This document shows positions 21,301 through 32,668 of a stretch of 64,000 nt of DNA, in pieces. This DNA comes from Carposina sasakii (taxonomy: Eukaryota; Arthropoda; Insecta; Lepidoptera; Carposinidae): contig CP053150.1 in NCBI GenBank assembly GCA_014607495.2, forward strand, positions 7,956,495 to 8,020,494, written 5' to 3'. The position numbers and the translations under genes were made by a program. Below the pieces are notes generated by a model. The model did no database searches. It was not told the DNA's origin and saw nothing but the letters and a program-made list of their open reading frames with translations. Positions within the stretch are counted from its first letter, which is position 1; every line of letters begins with the position of its first letter.

Positions 21301-21628
21301 ACCCTTATAGATAAGGGTTCCGTTTTTTTCCTTTCGAGGTACGGAACCCTAAAAATGGACTTACCACTATCCTAATAATATGTAGTTCGTTCCTCTTAAT
21401 AAAATATTGCTTTTCTTTTTTTTCAGATCAGGGAAAGAACTCTTTGAACTTATAAAAGGAGTTGGCAGTGAAGTGGAAGATTGGAACAAGCTACCTCCTA
21501 CTGAAAAACGACTTTACCAAAACGCAGTTCTCACTCTAAAAAAATATTTTATTACTCAATACACACTATATTTAGAAAGTCTATCTTCTAGAGAACTGTT
21601 TAACTTTTATAATGAGAATATAATTTAA
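18327..21628 (+). CDS. Unrecognised Lys-rich protein with HMG-box-like segments, 5' partial
   Basis: Four plus-strand exons share one frame through clean splice sites: 18327-18499, 19881-20015, 20714-20842 and 21427-21628 (stop 21626-21628), 212 codons in all. Exon 1 contains W-x2-L-x3-EK-x2-F-x2-KY-x2-WK and the last exon W-x2-LPPTEK-x2-Y-x2-A-x3-KKY. Both resemble helices 2-3 of an HMG box without a clear helix 1. The linker is Asn/Ser/Glu-rich. Exon 1 starts in phase 0 without a usable ATG, so at least one upstream exon is missing. I do not recognise the family; a divergent two-box HMG protein is an inference, and a plain coiled-coil protein is an alternative. Introns hold tRNA-derived SINEs. 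Confidence 0.65.
19700..19797 (-). repeat. tRNA-derived SINE head, well preserved
   Basis: On the minus strand: box A-like TGGCTTAGTGGTTATAGCGG, box B GGTTCGATTCCC and the T-stem pair GTGGG/CCCAC, followed by an AT-rich tail. The acceptor stem does not pair, so it is a SINE and not a functional tRNA gene. Truncated relatives lie at 12350 and 20885-20972. Confidence 0.7.
20165..20530. repeat. Composite SINE-like repeats
   Basis: 'cccttatcccattataaatgggg' with 'cggcgcaatatggtttcc' is a common moth repeat motif. At 20440-20530 the minus strand carries a box A-like 'tagcccagtggtaagga' and box B-like 'gtttgatccca'. It lies in the third intron-side of the HMG-like gene. Confidence 0.5.
20885..20972 (-). 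repeat. Truncated tRNA-derived SINE
   Basis: 'cacccgggtgggaatcgaac' matches the SINE at 19700-19797 and breaks off after 'ccgtgccag'. It lies directly after exon 3 of the HMG-like gene. Confidence 0.6.
21025..21352. repeat. Dispersed repeat ending 'ggtacggaaccctaaaaa'
   Basis: It contains 'tgcagcataaacggctgc' and 'gggttccgtttttttcc'. The final motif 'cgaggtacggaaccc' is widespread in Lepidoptera. It fills most of the last intron of the HMG-like gene. Confidence 0.6.
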
Positions 21629-21967
21629 CAGAGGTGAAAATTATTTAGGCTAATTTAATGATTGTTTTATTGTCATACCTACCTACGTGCTAATAACGCT
21701 GACTGTGTAACTACTTTATATCACATGAGATAGTTAACTTATTACCTACCAAAAGTGTTCCTGCCATTTTTTGATTTTTATTCGTAGGTGACAACCAGTC
21801 GCTGATGATGTACGCCACGATAACGCAATAAATATTGAAGGAATTTCTACCGTTTTAGCGGTTTTAGTAAATAAATTAAATATAACTCGACGCGCAACGC
21901 ACGTCTAAGTTGAACATGGTGTGTTGAAGTTGGTCCCATATGCAGCATATCAGGCTAACAAATCTAA

Positions 21968-23632
21968 GGCTCAATTTACACCGCCGCGGAATGGAACGGA
22001 AGCGAATTTTTGCAACGAAATCGTATATAGCATAATGAACTTTATATCATCCATCAGCGTCAATTTCCAAATTCCGTTACGTCAAATCATCGGAGAGTTC
22101 TTGAGCATGCGCGAGGATTCCGCGGAAGACGCGCGACTTTTTTTTAGGCTCAGAAATCTTACAACTCAATTTTAAGGCACTTGCCCTCAACCGATTGGGC
22201 TATACACTTGACATAAAGTTCATTCCATACCCACAATCCGCGGCGGTGTAAATGTGACGTCACTCTTAATCCAATAGCCTAAGTTACTTATAATAATGAA
22301 AAAATAAACTTTTACACTAAAACTTTTAGGTCATTTCAAATTTAACACATTTGACACAATTTATATTTACTCGCGACATTTAAGTACTCGTATTTACGTT
22401 CCTTGAGGACCTTATAGATATTGTTCCCACGCATATCTAGGAGCTCAACATCCGATGTTCACGATGTCATCATCTAACGGGACTTATTAAAAATTTTTTT
22501 AGTTTATCACAACATATTTCACTTTATCTCATCACCTGATCATTACACTCGAGAGATGCGCTGTAAGCGGCCATAGATCAGATACATGAGTTCTGATGTT
22601 ATACAGTTTCCCAAATTACACCCAACATTGATTCTCTACTCACACATTACTCTCATTGGCGCGCACAAATCTACAAATATAGCAAATCCAACTAATTACG
22701 CTAGTGATTGACTGCGAAAACACAGATATTGGGGGGTGGGCGGTGTATTGAACTTTGAAACGAAAAGTCATCCTTTTGCGTCACACGGGAGTGTTTTTTT
22801 ATAATGCCTGCTTGTTCTTTTGCATGAATCACATTTTTCATTATATTACTCTTTTCGTACACTACCCAAATCTTTACAAAACTTCATGAATGTAAAAAGA
22901 ATTCATTGCTCGAATTCAAGATCAGTTTTGAAAACACAAAAATAAAGAAAGTTGACTTTGCACACAACAAATTTAGGTCTTTGTTACACTAATATAATAA
23001 GTAATTCACCATTGTTTTACATAAACATAATATTTTTAAACTCTCAAAATTATCTACTTAACATTAGTTATTACCGTAGGTACTATTCGCGGCAACGTGA
23101 CGTATCGACAACAAGAAATGACAGGTACAACTCTATGTCAAAGCGCTTAGCAGCGGCCGTGCGCGGAAGCGGCCGATCAATAGCGCAATTATCATCACTC
23201 GTCAAACTGATTTCAACACCAGGCACGCTACACTTAGCGAGCAATGTATTAGGTTCAATCGTTAGGTTACATATGTCACTCAGTGAAAATTATTTTAACG
23301 AAATAAAATGAAATTTGGGTATAAATGCTAGAAAACAAAATTGTTATTGTACTTACCTATGAAAAGTGACCCCTTCAAGTTTATGGTCACTTCGATTCTT
23401 GCACACAACCACTGAACAAGCAGGCATTATAAAAAAACACTCCCGTGTGACGCGTTAGGCAATCAAGTCCCGACTGATTGCGTTTTCGCGATGTTTGCCT
23501 ATTTTGTTCATAGTTCAATTACACCGCCCACGCCCCCACGGCACTTTATAGATCTCTGTGGTTATACACTTGACATAAAGTTCATTATGCGATGAACAAA
23601 AACTTCCATTCCGCGGCGGTGTAAATTGAGCC
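21968..23632. mobile_element. TAA-flanked inverted-repeat transposon (PIF/Harbinger-like), with nested element
   Basis: GGCTCAATTTACACCGCC...GGAATGGA at the left and its exact reverse complement at the right, each flanked by TAA. A 3 bp TWA target duplication fits PIF/Harbinger. A third related end lies at about 22235-22252, and 'gcctaagttacttataata' follows both this and the right end. This implies a partial duplication or a second adjacent copy. No transposase was found. Confidence 0.6.
22731..23537. mobile_element. Inner inverted-repeat element nested in the TAA-flanked transposon
   Basis: Arms 22731-22817 and 23414-23537 are inverted copies (GGGTGGGCGGTGTA...TGAACT; CGTCACACGGGAGTG; TAATGCCTGCTTGTTC). 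An ORF at 22952-23311 lies between them, but it has no recognisable domain or codon signature and is probably chance. Confidence 0.6.
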
Positions 23633-23819
23633 TAAGTTACTTATAATAAGATTTGGTAGATAGGTAGGTACCTAGCTACCTAAAAGAAAATGCTTATTTT
23701 ATTCTTTGTTCAGTGTTTATTCAAGTAAAGATTTCCTAACATCGATGTTTGTGGAATAATATATTATGGTCATAATAAAGATTCGAACAATAATACTGTT
23801 ACATTTTTATCACACTAGG

Positions 23820-23955
23820 TAATATTATAAAGGTGAAAGTTTATGAGTAAAATTTGGTAGGTATGGAGTTAGCTGACACCCTGGATTAACACACGGGCTA
23901 CTTTTTATCACGGATAATTTTCTGCTGTCCACGCGGGCAACAGCTAGTTTTACTA
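23820..23955. repeat. Dispersed repeat 'ggagttagctgacaccctgga'
   Basis: It shares 'tatggagttagctgacaccc' with 12500-12520 and ends 'tccacgcgggcaacagctagt'. The rest of 23660-25130 is AT-rich; it includes the probable 3' UTR of the FUN14 gene and no other gene that I can support. Confidence 0.55.
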
Positions 23956-25134
23956 TACAAATTAACTAGCGGCCGCCTGCGACTAATAATCCGGGTTTGA
24001 AAAAATTATAGAAGACCTGTGTAAAAATAAGTCTTGCTTTCATCGCTCACTTTATGAATTCGTTTTCGCAATATACCTACGTTATAAGCGGAAGCACTTA
24101 ATACTCGCCGGCGGTTGCGCCGTTACTAATCTACAAACTTTTAATATTTTTCTAATAATTCCTATAACTTTAGCTCAGGTCAACCATAAACCCTGAAAAT
24201 GGGGTTGTGTGACTTGCAAAAAAATACATTGTCCACAGAAATGGGTAAACTTAATTTTAGGTTTTACATTCCGTCAGAGATTACCATTACAAAGCATTAC
24301 TATACATGCACGTAGTTTGTGGCTATTGTACATTAGGTAACTTTGTTCATTTAACAAAATCTACATAAAAGTGCCAAGAAGAATATAAGAGCTTTTTTGT
24401 TTTTAGATGTATGTAACTGTATTATTTTTCAAAATATAATTTATGAATTGTGATATATCAGATAAATGATTATGCTACAGCTATAAGATAAAACGTATAC
24501 ATATAGCTAGAGCTAGACACTTGCCTAAAGCTCAAAGACCGAAAACTAATTACGCGTTCGTTTTGTGATTATATTGGAACCACGACATGGATTTCGCGTT
24601 GTGGCTGTTTCCAGTTAAACAATTGTGGCATTAGTATGCCACAACACGTTGTGTACCATTTTTTCGGTCTTCGAGCAGAATTACCTATATAGTATTCTAT
24701 TCGATTATTATACATCATAAAAGGAAGGTAAACACATTTATAGGTAGATCTGACCCTCCTTATTCTAAGGATCTGACATGGGAATGTTTGACAAATTATT
24801 TGTTTAATGACACAATAAAAATCAAACATGTATGTATGTAAGTAAAAGTAAACACAACCTACTAATATAAATATACCTAACGCAACAAAATTTCGACATC
24901 TAACGTTAATAACGTGTATTATAAGCATGATATAGTATCTCACTAAGTAACACATAATAATAACTTAATGTATCTAGGAAAGTAGGTATGCAAAACATTT
25001 ATATGTAGATATGATTGACAATGGACTCAATTCTACATGAACATTGTTTTGAACTATTTTTATAGTTTGGATGCTATTCCAGAATACAGGATTTTCTTTG
25101 TGCATGCAGAATAACAAGACTTATTCCTCATAAT

Positions 25135-28100
25135 CTACTTTCCACAGATTAGTCCCAAAGCCATCCCCGCTACAAATGATGCCAAGAATATGTGCGTTTC
25201 TGTGACACGGTTGTCATCATCCCCAGTGAAGTTACTGTACCAATGCTTTGCTTTTTTTTCCTTTTTTTTAATTATTTCCTCAGCTTTATCCAATTTGCGG
25301 TCAACAAATCTCTCAACCTGTAACCAACAGAACATGAATAATTAAAAAACTAAAATTAACATGTCCTTTTATAAACAGCAATCGGGAATTATTTTTTAAT
25401 ACATAAAATTGGCCTCTTTTACATGCATGTAACCAACAATGTAAATATAAACTCCTATCTTAGTATAATTTATTGGTAATTTATTCATAATATTCATTCA
25501 ATTCAATAATTCATTCCTTGCACAATTCATATAGTTCAACTTAGTAAATTAAATAAGTATAGTTCAAAAATATAATTTATATTCATTAAAAAATTTAATT
25601 TATTTTATCATACATTATTTAATACAGTTTTATGTAAAGACAATCTATAGATATGTAACAGATCACTGTCAGTACATGGAAGATATATGAGAAAAAAATA
25701 TTATAGGGAGACCTTTATCAACGCAATAGTACCCAAAAGAATGATTTTTGGAATGTTTGTCTGTGCGTTTGTGCACGCTAATCTCAGAAACGGCTGAACA
25801 GATTTCGATGCAGTTTTCACATATAGGCTACTTTTATCCCGGATAATTTCGATATTTTGTTTTTTCTGTAGTACACGCGGACGGAGTCGCGGGCGTCCTC
25901 TAGTCTATACTAATATTATGTGAAAGGGTGTGTGTGTGTGTTAGTCCGTCTTTCACTGCAAAAGTACTGAACCGATTTGAATAAAATTTGGTACACAAAT
26001 AGTCTAGACCTTCGAGAAAGGACATAGGCTACTTTGTATTGCGGTAGGTGGCACAACGGCGCGATAATTGAATACCGCGCGGACGAAGTCGCGGGCAACA
26101 GCTAGTCTTATATGAGTTTGTTACACCTACCATTCCCATTGCCCATAAATGTGTTTTATTTACAAACCACCATTATTCTATCAAACAAGGATATTCTTTA
26201 CTTGACTGATAAAGAGATAGAGTACCTTAATTATCTAGAGAATTTCTGATATTCTTAAAATATTAAGAAGAAGCTACGCCAAAAAAGAATCCTCCTGTGA
26301 ACCCTGCTGAATAATAGGAATTACTTTTGATAAATGTTATGACCTGTAACAAAATAAATTTATATTTATTTTCTAAATATTCAGTCAAGTAAAAAAGTAT
26401 CTTTATAGAAATCCGATAGAAGTGGACAATAAGGGGCCATCCATATATTACGTCACAGGTTAATGGGGAGGGAGGGGGTCGTCAAACTGTGACATTTTGT
26501 GACAAGGGGGTGGGAGGGGTCCTCAATTTCGTGACGTCACATTTTCATTTAATAATCTCTAGGGAGGGTGGGGTCTCACAAATGTGACCAGCCGTGACAA
26601 GGAGGGGGGGAGGGGCAAAAAATCATGAAATTCGTGTGAAGTAATTAATGGATTAACGTAAGTATTAATATAATTAACGTAAGTAATTTATGGATGACCC
26701 CTAATTTTTTTAATTATCTTATTAAATTTTTAAAATGCTGCTTTGTCCAAATTAAATGAATGGACTGTTTTATAAATGAAATTGTATTAGGCGTTACAAT
26801 TCGGAAGTTCAAACATTCACTATGGGTGCGCCCACCACCGGGCCCTACACCCTCCACTGACCCTCGGATCTGATAACTCATAACTGCGAAAACAGGCACT
26901 TGCACTAACTACAATCGCCACGAGAAACCAGACCCGAGCACCTACACAAATATTTATAAATTGTGTAAGTAATGTGTTGGGTTTTAGAGGTTCATAATAA
27001 TTAGTGGTTTACTAATATACTAATTTCTATAATCCTGGGGATGCCACGGTTGTTGGCGAAACATATGTAGATTATTTATCTAGTTTTTGATTTCGGTCAA
27101 TAATTTAAAAACTATAAATAGTGCAATGTATTGTCTTGCATGCTAGGTGCTCGGGTCTGGTTTCTCGTGGTCGATTGTAGTTAGTGCAAAATAAGTACCT
27201 GTAATTTCGCAGTTATGAGTTATCAGATCCCAGGGTACAGTGGAGGGTGTAGGGCCCGGTGGTGGGCGCACCCATAGTGAATGAATGAACTGTGTAAAAT
27301 TTTAACTATTAAAAGTTAAAAAAAAATTGTTCAAATCACCTGGATAGATGGCGAGAGCGCATCACCTACCCTAATCCCCTCCACCTCGCTCCTCAACCAA
27401 AGATATCAATAGTTCCCAAGCACTATAGATAGAAGTGGACCTGACTTGAGTCTTCTTTGTACTATTGTTGTGGACAGAGTCAGCCTCATTTTGTGTATGT
27501 CCAGTGATAAGGTACTTGTGTGTTATAGACTTTAATTTAGGGAATTTTCATAGAGCATACAAATAAATAGAAATTATGAATCTATCTTTGTTCTGACCGC
27601 AACAATTGTCAGAGAAAAGTATTAGATCTAGCAGATACCTACTACCATCTCTGCTAAATTAGAAACAGGTATTATACTCCACTACACGAGGGTTAATAGT
27701 TATAAGCATTTAGTAATATGGGATGGGATGGAATGAAAGGCATATACAGTAGTACGGAGAAGGACATAGACTACATTCTGTAGTTCATGTATATGAAGTC
27801 ACGGCAACAGTAGTCATTCATAAATTTAAGTTTGTTAGAAAAAATTAAGTAGGTATCATCTCGTATTAAGATTATAATCTGATACTATTAACCCCATGTA
27901 GCAAAATCCAACTTGTTACTTGCTATGTCTCCTACTTGTACGCTATGCTACACCATCTTTAGAAAACCGACCGGATTATTTATTGTCGGCTGTACACAGT
28001 CTGGGTGTGTAGCCTGCTTTAGTCATCAGTGCACAGTCTATTCACGGAACTATTAATATCCTTCAAGCTGGGAGGGATGAGGTGGGGGGATTAGGGCAGA

Positions 28101-30330
28101 TGATGCGCTCACGCCATCTATTTTTGACTGGTATTTTAACTTGTCAGAAAACCCCCATTAAAACAAATCCAAGAATACCTCTTAATCTTAAACATTACAA
28201 GCCATTTAGGCTCCAGATTGTGCCAAAGAAATATACAAACATACTGTCCAAAATCATATCCATCCTTTTAGCATTTGGGCATAAAGAACAGGTAACCAAA
28301 ATAATGATCACAAAAGTAAAGCCTATTCAATGACTCATTATAACACATTTTTGCTTTACAAAATAGCATAAAATGAGTTTTTATGTAACAGTTTGCTGGA
28401 AGAGATCTCTGTTATAGATAGCATACTTTTGTACATTCTCATTATTAATCACTTTTACATTAATGCTTGTTTAAGTAGAATTTATTATTCCCTTAGTAAA
28501 AAAAGTTTTCATAATAAGAAGTTTTTAATATACTTTTTGCATTGTATTCAAATGGTTTTTTAATCAGAAAAATCTTTTAATAACATACTTATACTAAAAA
28601 CCATAATTCGAGACTAATTTGACAAGTAAGTGACAGATGAAGGGTTACCAGAATTAAAAGAAATTAAATAGTGATGTTATAGTCAATGTCGATATGATTA
28701 TAATCAAATAATACTTCATCAGTCACCAACCTGCCTGCCCAGCGTGGTGACTATGGGCAAATACCCCTCATGGCAGTCTTGTGGTGTGCCCTGGGGGAGG
28801 CCTACGTCCAGCAGTGGACTGCAATAGGCTGATGATGATGATGATGAATACTTGACTGTATAAATTGTCAAAATTTCATATTACAATTCATTTTAACTCC
28901 AATGAAAATCACCAATCACATCAATCAGTGCTCATGTTGGAACTAGGGTTGCCAGATTTTTTTTCAGCCTCTAAGGGGCAAATGCTCAAATAGGCAAAAA
29001 AATACTGGAATTTAGTTTTTACCTGGGACAAATTAAAAAGAAAACAAAAAATTATGTTGTTGTATAGTAGTAGTTACATTATGGTTGATTCTCTCCGTTC
29101 TTAACATAAATGGCTGCGACAGAGACAAGTACCACTAACTTTTAAGTTTAGGTTTAAATGTGACGGTCAGAATCAACCATTTTTTTTTTCTGAGGAGCAA
29201 ACCAGAATTAACTAATTTCTATTGTTTTTAACATATTTATAATGAAGTCGGTTAAAAATCAATACAATTACATTTGTAATTAAAAAAGGTCATTAACTCA
29301 CTTTTTATTTAATTAATGGTAGGTACATATTTCTGACATCAGTCCACTTAAGTACCATTTGTAAAAAACCCTTTCCACATAACATTTTGAACTAGGTAGG
29401 TATAGTATATAAAACATAGGATAAAATTTGGAAAACCTAAGGGATTTCTGTACTGGAAAATCCTTTGATGACTTTCATCTGAGTGTTTTTAAAGTGAATA
29501 AATTAAACCATTTACTATTGAACTTCCTATATACGAACAGCATTAGCCCGACTATGGCAACATTTGTACAAAATGAACTGTGAAACTAGTCTCTCGAATT
29601 ATGGTTTCGAGTATACATTGTAAAACAATAAATTGGTTTACTCACTTTTTCAAACCAGTCTGGAGATTTTCCAGTTGTTTCTTTTTCAATTTTATCACTG
29701 ATTTTATCTACTCTTTTATTAATCTTGTCCCAATTTATGTCAATGTAGCCCTTTTGGCTGGCTATGTGCAGTAATATGACACCTCCTCCCAAACCAACAG
29801 CTGCAACTTTACCTACTTTCATAGTAATAAAACCTGTGACCCTGTAAAATGATAATTATATATCAATATTGACAGTGTGAGAAGTGTATTTTGTTTTGCT
29901 TTCTATTAAAAATCCTACTACATAATACATAGAATGGATGGTTGGATCAAATATGCAGTTTTTATGTGTGACTAAGGGGCCCTAAGTATTAAGATGAATA
30001 AGTTGGACATTAACAGCGAGAATAACATATTTAAAGTAGGTTCAACATCTTAGAAAACATTATGCTCCTCTAAATCTTTTGTGATGGCATCAAAGATGAT
30101 TGCATTCCTAGACAGACAAATAAAGCAAATGTGTTCATGCGTATAATTGTTATGAAATCACAATGATGACTAAGAGATATTACGTACCACCCTGATGCAG
30201 TGCCTAAAATTAGCTGTTTTGTAGCAGATGATTCTCCAACATCTGATAGAGCCTTTTCAATGAAGTTTTTTGCACCGTCGACAATCTTTTTCGCATCCTC
30301 AGATGCATCACTGGTTTTGGGTTTGGCCAT
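25135..30330 (-). CDS. FUN14-domain protein (FUNDC1/2 family)
   Basis: FUN14 proteins sit in the mitochondrial outer membrane; FUNDC1 is a mitophagy receptor. Minus-strand exons 30188-30330, 29646-29841 and 25135-25317 join in phase to 173 residues (human FUNDC1 155, FUNDC2 189). Landmarks: an acidic/Lys N-terminal helix, then KQLILGTASGW, the Gly-rich segment KVGKVAAVGLGGGVILLHIA with G-Y-I-D-I-N-W after it, a long basic coiled region (KINKRVDKISDKIEKE, RKLDKAEEIIKKKEKK), and a C-terminal hydrophobic helix FLASFVAGMALGLICGK. The start ATG at 30330 is the only good one. No Tyr occurs in the N-terminal 45 residues, so the Y-x-x-L LC3-interacting motif of FUNDC1 is absent. The 4.3 kb second intron is full of fold-back elements. 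Confidence 0.88.
25690..26106. repeat. Two abutting dispersed repeats
   Basis: 25690-25903 ('aggagacc...caacgcaatagtaccc' to 'cgcgggcgtcctctagt') is the inverse of 57955-58195. From 25905 a second unit starts with 'ctatactaatattatgtg', a short GT microsatellite, and ends 'cggacgaagtcgcgggcaac'. Both are in the FUN14 gene intron. Confidence 0.7.
26432..26702. mobile_element. MITE with GGGGYCATCCATAWATTAC ends
   Basis: The left end GGGGCCATCCATATATTACG and the inverted right end GGGGTCATCCATAAATTAC are both flanked by TAA. The interior is G-rich with repeated 'gtgacaagg' and 'tgacgtcac' motifs. Confidence 0.65.
26814..27284. mobile_element. Fold-back element with ~125 bp arms
   Basis: The left arm (26814-26940) 'cattcactatgggtgcgccc' ... 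'gacccgagcacc' and the right arm (27145-27284) are inverted copies with about 200 bp between them. It lies in the FUN14 gene intron. Confidence 0.75.
27344..28121. mobile_element. Inverted-repeat element with ~55 bp ends
   Basis: ATAGATGGCGAGAGCGCATCA at the left and its near-exact inverse at the right, continuing through CCCTAATCCCC. No ORF of note; the open frame at 28082 starts inside the right arm. Confidence 0.65.
28728..28850 (+). repeat. RTE-type LINE tail with (GAT)n
   Basis: 'ctgcctgcccagcgtggtg' ... 'gtccagcagtggactgcaat' ... (gat)5. Inverted relatives lie at 46215-46366 and 58548-58690. Confidence 0.7.
29081..29184. mobile_element. Small MITE of about 100 bp
   Basis: ATGGTTGATTCTCTCCGT and its inverse (acggtcagaatcaaccat) close a short AT-rich centre. 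The half motif 'aggtttaagtgtg...agaatc' recurs at 32036 and 43392. Confidence 0.5.
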
Positions 30331-30470
30331 TGTAAAAACGGCTGTGACTATAGCAATATATCAATCGCACAAAGAAAGACCTACAATATTTCCATAAATG
30401 CGACTAAATAAAATGAAATTCGCAATAGGATGGTGGTAGTTTACTATGTAGTCTGTGGTTGGTGGCATAG

Positions 30471-30574
30471 AGAAGAATAACTATAGGGGAATAGGAGCCA
30501 ACTCGGTTATTTTCTGTCACCTCATATACGTCACTTGGAAGCACCATCTGTGTTTTGGGTTCTGAAACTATGAT
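30471..30574. repeat. Dispersed repeat 'gccaactcggttattttctg'
   Basis: Same order of motifs as at 39501-39610 (ends 'gggttctgaaactatgatatt'). It lies about 140 bp upstream of the FUN14 start codon, so it may sit in that promoter. Confidence 0.6.
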
Positions 30575-30591
30575 ATTCACGTAGGTATCCG

Positions 30592-30843
30592 TACAGAGTG
30601 TAACAGAAAGGGTATGTTAAGCGAAAAACTATGTATATGTATAGAACCCACTATAGAGAACCTATATCGAGACTCGAAATCACATGTTTACATTTCAAAA
30701 TTGTATGAACATTCCTGAGTTGTTTAGAAATTCTCCATACTATCTAGAATAATAAACATGTGATTTCTAGTCTGAGTTAAGTTAGGTTCATTTTAATGGA
30801 CTATTAACATAGCTTTTCGCCTAATATACCCTGTCTGTTACTA
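30592..30843. mobile_element. Fold-back MITE, family copy 2
   Basis: Same ends as at 6931 (gtgtaacagaaagggtatgt). Arms are inverted through CCACTATAGAGA and 'gaaatcacatgttt'. Confidence 0.75.
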
Positions 30844-30890
30844 TACATTACCAATATAGCCAAATGAATACCTACAATAATAGTTAATGT

Positions 30891-30982
30891 ATATGTCGTG
30901 GCCATATCGTAGAATTGATCATTTCATGAAATGGTCGATCATTTCATGAAATGATCAATTTAACAATATGGCCACGACATAT
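30891..30982. repeat. 92 bp palindrome
   Basis: ATATGTCGTGGCCATAT and its exact inverse form the ends. Inside, 'gatcatttcatgaaatg' occurs twice and is itself palindromic. Only a few central-arm bases do not pair. Confidence 0.8.
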
Positions 30983-31187
30983 ATATGTATTAATAAAACA
31001 AACTATTTCGTTAAAGATATAACTTATAATTGAGGAATACTAATTATTTAACAAAGTGCGACACACGGTAATGCGTAATTCAAAGATCACTCGAGGCGCC
31101 ATTTTCTTACTCCCCCTCCGCGCTTAGTGATGTACCACACCTATCGTATGTGTCAAGTGATGTCCTAGTTGAAGGCGTTTTCCAGCA

Positions 31188-31259
31188 GCCATTTACAAAT
31201 AATTTTTGATTTTCACAAGAAAATTACACATGCACCCTTCTAGCCTTTCCCGCCGAATA
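31188..31259. repeat. Dispersed repeat, pair of 16380-16450
   Basis: Same motif order as at 16380. The stretch 30985-31330 otherwise shows no gene. Confidence 0.5.
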
Positions 31260-31339
31260 TCAGTAGACAGCTCATATACAGATTAATCACAGACTAAGTA
31301 GAGATGCTAATGCATAGATCTATATTACTAATATATAAT

Positions 31340-31550
31340 ATTATTTATTAATATTATAAAGCTGAAGAGTTTGTTTGTTTGTTTGTTTGAACGCGCTAAT
31401 CTCAGGAACTACTGGTCTGATTTGAAAAATTCTTTCAGTGTTAGATAGCCCATTTACCAAGGAAGGCTACAGTCTATACAACAACCTGCCCGGCTTCGCA
31501 CGGGTACAACGCCCCCTCACGCGGACGAAGTCGTGGGCGGCTGCTAGTAA
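31340..31550. repeat. Dispersed repeat with short (GTTT)n
   Basis: 'ataaagctgaagagtttg', four GTTT units, 'gaacgcgctaatctcagg', and an end 'cggacgaagtcgtgggcggc'. It is the complete relative of 11895-12215. Confidence 0.7.
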
Positions 31551-32130
31551 TTAATATACTCTTAGAATGAATTATTCATGTATGCACAGACTACTTAGTG
31601 TACTGACGTACAGACGACAATCTTCCATTGTCGCCGCCCATTGCATAGTGACCGGTAAAATTATAGATGACACGAACAGTTTTTTACTAACCGTTTGTGT
31701 ATTCAGGCAAAGGTATCAAGATTTATAAAGCCTATGATTTATTTCGCTCGTAGTATTAGTACTATTATACATATTTATAAAGGAAAATATTTATGAAAAA
31801 CCATATTATTTATTAAAAGATTTAATTTTGATACCAATATAAAAATTTTATGCAATATTCTGTACTCTGCTTTTGGGCTTTGCTGCATTAAATTTCTTCT
31901 CAATTTTCACACTACTGACATGTTGCACAGGCCCCGTGCAACTCCACCAAACTGATTTTTACCCTTACCTAGTAAAAGAGAAACATATTTGATATAAGGG
32001 TGAGAGAAAAGGACAGGTAAGACTAACTTTCGTTTAGGTTTAAGTGTGCCGCTAGAATCAACATTTACACATATTATAAAACAAAGTCGCTTGCTAATAG
32101 AGAGATTCACGAGGAAGGTTTATAATGTAC

Positions 32131-32320
32131 TAGTGGACGCCCGCGACTCCGTCCGCGTGGACTGTGGAAAAAACAAAGTCGAAATTATCCGGGATAAAAC
32201 CTTTTCCCGGGATAAAAAGTAGCCTATATGTTAAGACTATGGGACCTGTCCGTATATTCCTAAAAACTGCATCGAAATCGGTTTAGCTGTTTCAGAATTA
32301 GCGTGCACAACATCGACCCG
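32131..32320. repeat. Dispersed repeat 'actagtggacgcccgcgact'
   Basis: Same family as 57955-58195 and inverted 25690-25903. The right part after 'agcgtgcac' is lost. A further degenerate repeat runs to about 32660 ('gacagacagacagacag'). Confidence 0.65.
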
Positions 32321-32668
32321 TTACAATTTTATTACAATTGAGAACTTGCATACTAACTTTCAACCCTTTATCACACTTAGCTGGTCGAAATTTCAAAATG
32401 CTAGACAAATGTTTATGATTTCTTTCAAGTGCTTAAATATAAGTTTATGGTTTTATCTTTTAAAATTAAGAAATCCCATACAACTTTCAACCTCTATTTC
32501 AACCCCTTCATCCTTTTTTCGATAAAAAGTAGCCTATGTTCTGTCTCAGGGCTAAAGATTGTCTGTACAAATTTCATCAAAATCGGTTGCAGTTTAAGCG
32601 GAAAGCGTAACAACAGACAGACAGACAGACAGAGTTACTTTCGCATTTATAATATTAGTTGGGATAAT

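Noticed and set aside
22952..23311. 119-residue ORF between the arms of the nested transposon
   Set aside because: No recognisable transposase or other domain; probably chance.
24569..24955. 128-residue minus-strand ORF rich in Cys and hydrophobic residues
   Set aside because: No domain, AT-driven codon use, and it lies in the probable 3' UTR region of the FUN14 gene.
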